From a virus: a DNA stretch of 64,000 nt. How positions within the stretch are numbered: position 1 is the stretch's first letter; each line of letters starts with the position of its first letter. The notes beneath the pieces are model-generated. The model saw nothing but the letters and a program-made list of their open reading frames with translations. It was not told the origin of the DNA and did not search any database. Where the stretch lies: the IMG/VR virus record IMGVR_UViG_3300023174_004352, positions 1 through 64,000 of that record; one strand, 5' to 3'. Below are positions 59,782-64,000 of the stretch, in pieces. The translations under genes were made by a program, and so were the position numbers.

Positions 59782-60387
59782 TTACATAGTAGGTCCGTTA
59801 CCATTCTTAAATCCTATCGATCCACCTTCTGCTTCGATGCGCTTTATAACATCTTCAAACAATATAGGTGCAAAATCAGGGGTTTGTTCTACACAAACGC
59901 AATGGTAGCGTGGATCAATTTCATCACTGTATAAAATTTCACCAGTTTTAGCATCAACTCCACGGGCTTTACGCACACGGTTTGCGTGTAAGTGTCCGTG
60001 AATGTTTACACCAAAACGACCCATACTTTCGCTATGCAACGGAATATGACTTAAAATCATACCGTTCATAACATGGTATGCACGTAACTCTCTAAAGTGA
60101 GCACGGTAGTCCTCATCCTTAAAGATATCGTGGTTTCCACGGATCAATACCTTATCTCCGTTTAACCTGCGCATAATGCCTAAGGCTTTACGGTTGATAA
60201 CCACATCACCTAAGTGATAGACTTTGTCAGTGGGCTTGACCCGTTCGTTCCAGGCCTTGACCATTGCTTCGTCCATCTCGTCGGCGTCGTCCCACGGACG
60301 TAATTTTGTAACACCATCGTTACGTGTAAAGCGGCATACACCTGTGTGTCCAAAGTGCGTGTCGCTTACTAAGAATACACTTGGCAT
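59782..60387 (-). CDS. Calcineurin-like metallophosphoesterase
   Basis: A 201-residue protein with all five family motifs: SDTHFGH (Asp9, His11), GDVV, GNHD, SHIPLH and GHLH. It would hydrolyse phosphomonoesters or phosphodiesters with two metal ions; the substrate is unknown. GGAGG precedes the ATG. The last gene before the terminator at 59744-59769. Confidence 0.9.
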   Translation of the reverse strand: MPSVFLVSDTHFGHTGVCRFTRNDGVTKLRPWDDADEMDEAMVKAWNERVKPTDKVYHLGDVVINRKALGIMRRLNGDKVLIRGNHDIFKDEDYRAHFRELRAYHVMNGMILSHIPLHSESMGRFGVNIHGHLHANRVRKARGVDAKTGEILYSDEIDPRYHCVCVEQTPDFAPILFEDVIKRIEAEGGSIGFKNGNGPTM

Positions 60388-60400
60388 ATCTGCCTCCTTT

Positions 60401-60571
60401 TTAGTAAACTTCTTTTACAATTTTAAATTCCGTTTCGGGATACTTTGCTTTGAACTCTTCGGTTTTTACAAACTCGTTAAACTCTTTTGCGTTAAAAAAC
60501 ATACGATGAAACACAGATTTGTGATCCATTGTAGTCACTGTAAGATAAACCGATTTCGCCTTGCCTGCCAT
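60401..60571 (-). CDS. 56-residue small protein
   Basis: A short frame MAGKAKSVYLTVTTMDH ... FKIVKEVY with stop TAA at 60401-60403. AGGAACCCA precedes the ATG. It closes the gap between SprT-like and phosphoesterase genes. Alpha/beta in look, with a Phe-rich middle. Function unknown. Confidence 0.55.
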   Translation of the reverse strand: MAGKAKSVYLTVTTMDHKSVFHRMFFNAKEFNEFVKTEEFKAKYPETEFKIVKEVY

Positions 60572-60580
60572 TGGGTTCCT

Positions 60581-60985
60581 TTATTCTTGGATTGATTTTC
60601 TAAAAACTAGCTCTTGTCTTGCAAATGCATCTTGTTCCCAGGGGCAATCTAAGTACTTGGTCTTTTTGGAATAGCGTTTGCCTTTCCAATAGTTTACGCC
60701 ATTCTTAGATTTAAGAATGCCCTTAGCAAATTGTCGAACATGTACCATTTCGTGTGCTAGAGTAAGTCCAATGTCTTTGATAGACATTGTGGGTTTAATA
60801 ATTACAACATAACTGTCTAGAAGATCAATCGGTACTGTATACCCCATGCCTTCGCAGTCTTGTTCTAATTTGATAAACACTGACTTTCGACTGTTAGTCA
60901 ATCCAAGCTGTGCAACCATAGAAGGAAGAATAGCTTCTATAAACTTCTTCTTCTTTTGGCTACGTGCTTCAACTCGATAATCCAT
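60581..60985 (-). CDS. SprT-like zinc metalloprotease
   Basis: A 134-residue protein with the zinc motif HEMVH (His78, Glu79, His82) in LTLAHEMVHVRQFAKG, a probable third ligand in CPWEQDAFARQE, and a basic N-terminus. SprT-like proteases act on DNA-associated proteins; a phage role is unknown. First gene after the consensus promoter at 61011-61039. Confidence 0.8.
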   Translation of the reverse strand: MDYRVEARSQKKKKFIEAILPSMVAQLGLTNSRKSVFIKLEQDCEGMGYTVPIDLLDSYVVIIKPTMSIKDIGLTLAHEMVHVRQFAKGILKSKNGVNYWKGKRYSKKTKYLDCPWEQDAFARQELVFRKSIQE

Positions 60986-61010
60986 GATCGCCCCTTGTTG
61001 CTATAAGACT

Positions 61011-61039
61011 ATTATAACATCAAAGGGCGGGATTGTCAA
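61011..61039 (-). promoter_or_regulatory. Perfect-consensus sigma70 promoter
   Basis: TTGACA (61034-61039), 17-nt spacer with extended -10 TGT, TATAAT (61011-61016). Reads toward the SprT-like gene. Confidence 0.85.
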
Positions 61040-61042
61040 GTG

Positions 61043-61351
61043 TTAGGCAATCATCCAATCTAAATCGTCTTTTACTTCAATACTTTCGTTTCCGTCGTAC
61101 TCGTGAATGCGAAAGAGTGTGCCAGGACGCAACCAAGCAACTTGGAGAGTGTCTATTCCACCTTTATAAACATCTGGATACTTTAGATGAATATAAGTTT
61201 GAAGCTTCTCAAAATCTTCTTCGTCGACCATTTTAACAATAGCCGGATCGTATACTAATTCTGGATGCTCTTGATTCCATGTAAACCACCCAGCACCAAA
61301 ACCAGGAGAGTATACAATGCCTACTAGGCCATCTTTTTCTAATTTTTTCAT
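61043..61351 (-). CDS. Conserved phage protein, unknown function
   Basis: A 102-residue acidic protein (GLVGIVYSPGFGAGWFTWN, FRIHEYDGNESIEV), conserved-looking in T4-like marine phages. It overlaps the phosphatase gene by one base. No motif recognised. Confidence 0.6.
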   Translation of the reverse strand: MKKLEKDGLVGIVYSPGFGAGWFTWNQEHPELVYDPAIVKMVDEEDFEKLQTYIHLKYPDVYKGGIDTLQVAWLRPGTLFRIHEYDGNESIEVKDDLDWMIA

Positions 61352-61836
61352 TAGATATCTCCTTCATGCACTTTGTTTGGAGTTATAAAACCCCACTCGT
61401 TTACTGTACCGTTTACGTCATAGGACTTTTCTTGTTCATCATAAGTCCAACCTAACACTCGCATCATTTTATGTTTGACCAGCAGGTTAGGCACACGGAA
61501 ACGCTCGCAATCATTGAAGCCCATCATAACGCCGACTTCACAGACAGCACCACTACGACAAATACCAGCATGGCAGTGAACAACCACATTCATGCGATTT
61601 TCTTGTGCGTGTTGCAACAATTGGACAAGTTCTGCAGCCTGTTCATCTGTGATGGCAAAATCACCTTCTTGCTCAATGTCCAAAAAAGTAAACTGATGCA
61701 CTTCTTTGAACTTGTGTTTGGGAGTAGGGAATGCCATGTCATGATCAGAAATTTGGATCAACATGCTGTTCTCACCACAGGCGTGATGTTGTCCCTTTGC
61801 TACATTTTCCAACGGTATGTTTTCAATCCAAGGCAT
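61351..61836 (-). CDS. Dual-specificity/tyrosine phosphatase
   Basis: A 161-residue protein with the HCx5R loop HCHAGICRS (Cys88, Arg94). It would remove phosphate from Tyr, Ser or a nucleotide. AGGAGTATAAG precedes the ATG. It lies in the operon that starts at 62550-62578. Confidence 0.9.
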   Translation of the reverse strand: MPWIENIPLENVAKGQHHACGENSMLIQISDHDMAFPTPKHKFKEVHQFTFLDIEQEGDFAITDEQAAELVQLLQHAQENRMNVVVHCHAGICRSGAVCEVGVMMGFNDCERFRVPNLLVKHKMMRVLGWTYDEQEKSYDVNGTVNEWGFITPNKVHEGDI

Positions 61837-61845
61837 CTTATACTC

Positions 61846-62037
61846 CTAGCATTCTATGTCAATTTTATGACCTTTGTCTAATCCCAAACGAATATTTCTG
61901 CGTATTCGTTCTGCTACTATTTCATCAAACTTGCGTTTTTCTACTAGCTTGCGATAGTCTTCGTCTCTTTTTGTTTGTAGGCGTTCTTGTTCTACGTTAT
62001 ATCTTATAAGAGCCTGCTGTGTTCTTGATATCTGCAT
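61846..62037 (-). CDS. Small charged helical protein
   Basis: A 63-residue protein starting MQISRTQQALIRYNVEQER. The upstream ATG at 62115 was rejected because it would run deep into the neighbouring gene. A strongly charged single long helix is likely. The start lies inside the end of the 61997 gene (41-nt overlap). Function unknown. Confidence 0.5.
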   Translation of the reverse strand: MQISRTQQALIRYNVEQERLQTKRDEDYRKLVEKRKFDEIVAERIRRNIRLGLDKGHKIDIEC

Positions 62038-62278
62038 TATAATCGCTCCGTTTAACACGACCGATTCGACTGGCCTTGTTCCAATCGTATTTAATGCCAT
62101 CTGGGCAAACACCATCTTTGATACTGTCTACACCAAACACTCCCCGCACTTCAAATTCTGGGCCTTGAATAATTACAAATTTTCCAAAGGCCTTAGCAAG
62201 ATCCATTGCCTCGTCTAAGCCTAGACAATAGGCAAGCTGTACGCCATCCTTGCTGAATACTTTATACACTGTTTCCAT
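61997..62278 (-). CDS. Small conserved phage protein
   Basis: A 93-residue protein with YKVFSKDGVQLAYCLGLDEA and FVIIQGPEFEVRGVFGVDSI, a compact alpha/beta look. It overlaps the zinc-finger gene by 17 nt. Not recognised. Confidence 0.55.
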   Translation of the reverse strand: METVYKVFSKDGVQLAYCLGLDEAMDLAKAFGKFVIIQGPEFEVRGVFGVDSIKDGVCPDGIKYDWNKASRIGRVKRSDYNADIKNTAGSYKI

Positions 62279-62519
62279 TCATTTTTCTTTTCTTTTCTGT
62301 TATTTCTTGACAGGTGATACACATTGTACAACCTTTGACTGCTAGCCTACGTGCTTCTGGAATAGACTCGCCACATTCTTCACATTCTTCCAAACTAGGC
62401 CCTGTAGGCATTTTGGCACGATGTTCTGCAAGAGCACGATCGTTCATCTGTAGGGCAAGGATCTGTGCAATCTCTGCTTCTTCTTCGTTGTTAAATTCAA
62501 AGGTGTTATCAATTGACAT
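62262..62519 (-). CDS. DksA/TraR-type zinc finger protein
   Basis: An 85-residue protein with the four-cysteine finger CEECGESIPEARRLA...CTMCITCQ. DksA/TraR proteins bind in the RNA polymerase secondary channel and reset promoter use. It is short, close to TraR (about 73 residues), so it may act alone without ppGpp. First gene after a perfect sigma70 promoter, so probably early or middle; a phage regulator of host polymerase is a reasonable inference. Confidence 0.85.
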   Translation of the reverse strand: MSIDNTFEFNNEEEAEIAQILALQMNDRALAEHRAKMPTGPSLEECEECGESIPEARRLAVKGCTMCITCQEITEKKRKMNGNSV

Positions 62520-62523
62520 ATAG

Positions 62524-62836
62524 GTCCTCGTTTGTTTTCATGTGCTAATATTATAGCACCGTTGTGTGGATTTGTCAAGAGGAGAATTGAATATTGATAG
62601 TAATTATGAAGATTTGGTTCGCTAAATTATCAGCATGGCCACCCAGATACTCGTAGTATCTGCTTCAACAGTCCAGCCTAACACGGAATCAGTGATGCTC
62701 AATCTTACATACCACGAACATGCTTGATCTTATTGCAACGAATCAAAGGTTTATAACCTTATTATTTGACCCCTCCCGGTGTCTCTTTAACCCTTTCGGT
62801 GATTCATCTGACCTTAAACTACTATCAATAACTTGG
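62524..62836. other. Non-coding stretch between TraR-like gene and tRNAs
   Basis: 313 nt without a convincing gene. It holds the promoter at 62550-62578, an 8-bp hairpin (CAGATACT, 62644-62651, with AGTATCTG, 62655-62662), and a short repeated CGGTG pattern near 62780-62805. No tRNA-like T arm was found in it. It may hold a small RNA or processing sites for the tRNAs. Confidence 0.4.
62550..62578 (-). promoter_or_regulatory. Perfect-consensus sigma70 promoter
   Basis: TTGACA (62573-62578), 17-nt spacer with extended -10 TGC, TATAAT (62550-62555). Drives the TraR-like gene and those after it. Confidence 0.88.
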
Positions 62837-62907
62837 AGCGGGATAGGAGAATCGAACTCCTGACTAAACCTTGGCAAGGTTTCGTTTGACCATTAAACTA
62901 ATCCCGC
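62837..62907 (-). tRNA. tRNA-Gly(GCC)
   Basis: 71 nt with 7-bp acceptor (GCGGGAT/ATCCCGC), anticodon loop TTGCCAA (GCC) on an AAACC/GGTTT stem, and T arm AGGAG-TTCGATT-CTCCT. Follows tRNA-Arg on the same strand, 7 nt apart. Confidence 0.92.
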
Positions 62908-62914
62908 ATAGATC

Positions 62915-62989
62915 TGGTCCGGCGTACAGGAATCGAACCTGTATCTATAGCTTAGAAGGCTACTGCACTATCCATTGTGCTAACGCCAG
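62915..62989 (-). tRNA. tRNA-Arg(UCU)
   Basis: 75 nt including an encoded CCA. Acceptor CTGGCGT/ACGCCGG, anticodon loop CTTCTAA (UCU), T arm ACAGG-TTCGATT-CCTGT. UCU reads AGA, a common codon in A+T-rich phages. Confidence 0.92.
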
Positions 62990-62996
62990 ATGTACT

Positions 62997-63025
62997 ATTA
63001 TAGCATCAAATATATTCGATGTCAA
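62997..63025 (-). promoter_or_regulatory. Perfect-consensus sigma70 promoter for the tRNA pair
   Basis: TTGACA (63020-63025), 17-nt spacer with extended -10 TGC, TATAAT (62997-63002), 7 nt before tRNA-Arg. The -35 lies in the last codons of the 63006 oxygenase gene. Confidence 0.88.
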
Positions 63026-63581
63026 CTGCTAATATAAATCTATATTGATCACTTTGTACGATACCTGGCCTATGCCAAATGCTGCTAGGATAAATCAGCC
63101 AGCTGTAGTCACTAGGTCGAACAAAAAGTTTGCCTTCTTGTTCAGGTCCGTTTAGTGCCATCTCTGTGCCGCATGTATCTCTGTCTGCAACATCATCTGG
63201 AATATGCAAATAAAAAAGCCCACTTAGCATTTTACTATTTGGATTTTGTGGATGCCAATGATGATGCCAAAGTTTTTCACGGTCTTCGGCACCGTCTAGA
63301 TTGGTCATAAAACTCCACGCCATCATGTTTGATACTTTTGCTTCTTTGCCCAGGTACATGAAAACGCTGAACAAAAAACTCATACGATACTTTAACCAAA
63401 TTGGCTCAGGTCGTGCAAAAAGATTTTCTTTAGTTTGGTATCTTGGACTGTTGGTAAAGTAGTTGCCGCTGGCAACAATATCTTTAACAATTTCGATTAT
63501 TTCAAGATTATCTTTTTCTGTAATTGTTGAACTGAAATCGAACTTTCTAAAAAGTTCGTCTTGATCTATTACCGTTGTCAT
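63006..63581 (-). CDS. 2OG-Fe(II) oxygenase, phage type
   Basis: A 191-residue protein with the histidine cluster LWHHHWHPQNPNSKMLSGLF, FYLHIPDD, SIWHRPG (His170) and Arg181, the pattern of the putative 2OG-Fe(II) oxygenase family common in marine phages (HxH-like rather than HxD). AAGGATAAC precedes the ATG. It lies between two tRNA units. Substrate unknown. Confidence 0.8.
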   Translation of the reverse strand: MTTVIDQDELFRKFDFSSTITEKDNLEIIEIVKDIVASGNYFTNSPRYQTKENLFARPEPIWLKYRMSFLFSVFMYLGKEAKVSNMMAWSFMTNLDGAEDREKLWHHHWHPQNPNSKMLSGLFYLHIPDDVADRDTCGTEMALNGPEQEGKLFVRPSDYSWLIYPSSIWHRPGIVQSDQYRFILAVDIEYI

Positions 63582-63589
63582 GTTATCCT

Positions 63590-63663
63590 TGGAGCGGAGT
63601 GAGAGAATCGAACTCTCGACCGAAGATTGGAAATCTGCTGTTTTGCCATTAAACTAACCCCGC
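63590..63663 (-). tRNA. tRNA-Gly(UCC)
   Basis: 74 nt with encoded CCA. Acceptor GCGGGGT/ACTCCGC (one G-U), anticodon loop TTTCCAA (UCC), T arm GAGAG-TTCGATT-CTCTC. The second glycine tRNA in the window. Confidence 0.92.
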
Positions 63664-63671
63664 ATGTATGT

Positions 63672-63700
63672 ATTATATAGCATCTACTATATAATGTCAA
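63672..63700 (-). promoter_or_regulatory. Perfect-consensus sigma70 promoter for tRNA-Gly(UCC)
   Basis: TTGACA (63695-63700), 17-nt spacer, TATAAT (63672-63677), 8 nt before the tRNA. The -35 box is built into the stop region of the amidinotransferase gene. Confidence 0.85.
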
Positions 63701-64000
63701 ATAATTTTTCTCCGATTGCCTTTGCGCTTTACATCAAGAGTAAGACAATGTATGCCCGACTCCCAAAATATTCCATGTCGCTGATTTGCCACATGGCACG
63801 TAATTCCTTGTAGTTCCATAAACTCAAATAGTCTAGGCTGATGATTTGAAAAAATAACATTGTTAGGATTCACTACCAGCACATTTGTATCAAAGCTCAC
63901 AGCTTGATCATAGCCCTTCCATTCAGTGAACCATGCCTGTATCCACTCTTTGCTGAATCGTTCGTAGTTGCTGAATGTCTCACCGTACTTAGGAAAGTCA
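63697..64000 (-). CDS. Amidinotransferase-like protein, C-terminal part
   Basis: The reading frame enters from the right edge; about 100 residues are seen with no start. VSFDTNVLVVNPNNVIFSNH, RHGIFWESGIHCLTLDVKRK and a 15-residue tail match the C-terminus of glycine amidinotransferase-type enzymes, with the catalytic Cys in GIHC placed 16 residues from the end as in that family. It would move an amidino group from arginine to an amine. Known in some T4-like marine phages. Confidence 0.75.
   Translation of the reverse strand, partial: DFPKYGETFSNYERFSKEWIQAWFTEWKGYDQAVSFDTNVLVVNPNNVIFSNHQPRLFEFMELQGITCHVANQRHGIFWESGIHCLTLDVKRKGNRRKII

Noticed and set aside
62037-62115. Longer N-terminus for the 61846 gene
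   Set aside because: Would overlap the 61997 gene by 119 nt; the Met at 62037 gives a compact charged protein.
62644-62662. 8-bp hairpin as a terminator
   Set aside because: The stem is A+T-rich with a 3-nt loop and no T-run follows, so a terminator call is not supported.
1-64000. Prophage or mobile element signs (integrase, transposase, inverted repeats)
   Set aside because: No such gene or terminal repeat was found; late-promoter pattern and gene content fit a lytic T4-like phage.

Overview
The window looks like part of a large, A+T-rich, T4-like (myovirus) phage genome of the kind found in marine and freshwater bacteria such as SAR11-type and cyanobacterial hosts. Three things point to this. 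The tail and fibre proteins carry the repeat styles and N-terminal modules of cyanophage and pelagiphage structural proteins. T4 late-promoter octamers (TATAAATA and close variants) stand at many gene starts. Typical phage accessory genes are present: thyX, UV-damage endonuclease, a QueD-like enzyme, an A-type Fe-S carrier, superoxide dismutase, small tRNAs and many short conserved phage genes. No integrase, transposase, rRNA, CRISPR array or replication gene was seen. The host cannot be fixed from this window.

Layout. (1) 1-12531, minus: a virion module with an Ig-like protein running off the edge, a short tail protein, a subtilisin-like protease, a repeat-rich tail protein and a 2570-residue giant. 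(2) 12602-25128: metabolic and repair genes (IscA-like carrier, SOD, UV endonuclease, QueD-like, ThyX, a prolyl-hydroxylase-like oxygenase), histone-like small proteins and two operons of small conserved phage genes, mostly minus, several led by near-perfect sigma70 promoters; it ends in a tRNA-like gene. (3) 25191-58015: a 33-kb accessory block, the remarkable part of the window. It holds ten radical-SAM enzymes (two with cobalamin-type N-terminal regions), fourteen 2-oxoglutarate/Fe(II) oxygenase-like proteins, three PLP enzymes, two short-chain reductases, four SGNH hydrolases, an alpha/beta hydrolase, a PP-loop ATPase, two methyltransferases, an acyl carrier protein and its phosphopantetheinyl transferase. 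(4) 58002-59675: a tail fibre. (5) 59744-64000: phosphoesterase, SprT-like protease, dual-specificity phosphatase, DksA/TraR-type zinc finger, tRNA-Gly(GCC), tRNA-Arg(UCU), tRNA-Gly(UCC), one more oxygenase and the end of an amidinotransferase.

The accessory block has a striking architecture. It is a chain of alternating divergent and convergent operons with almost no intergenic DNA. Divergent pairs meet at eight short A+T-rich nodes holding back-to-back late-promoter octamers. The octamers lie so close to the start codons (mostly 3-8 nt) that the mRNAs should be leaderless or nearly so. Convergent pairs overlap at their 3' ends by 14-38 nt. Within operons, genes overlap, often by ATGA.

Inferred function: the ACP with its own activating transferase, two reductases, aminotransferases and several hydrolases suggests that an intermediate is carried as a thioester and tailored by C-H chemistry (radical SAM) and hydroxylation (Fe/2OG). 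The phage-encoded IscA and SOD would fit a programme rich in Fe-S and Fe(II) enzymes. No ketosynthase, adenylation domain or glycosyltransferase was seen inside the block, so substrate and product are unknown. Candidates are a modified surface glycan or lipid, a modified peptide or small molecule, or a nucleotide modification.
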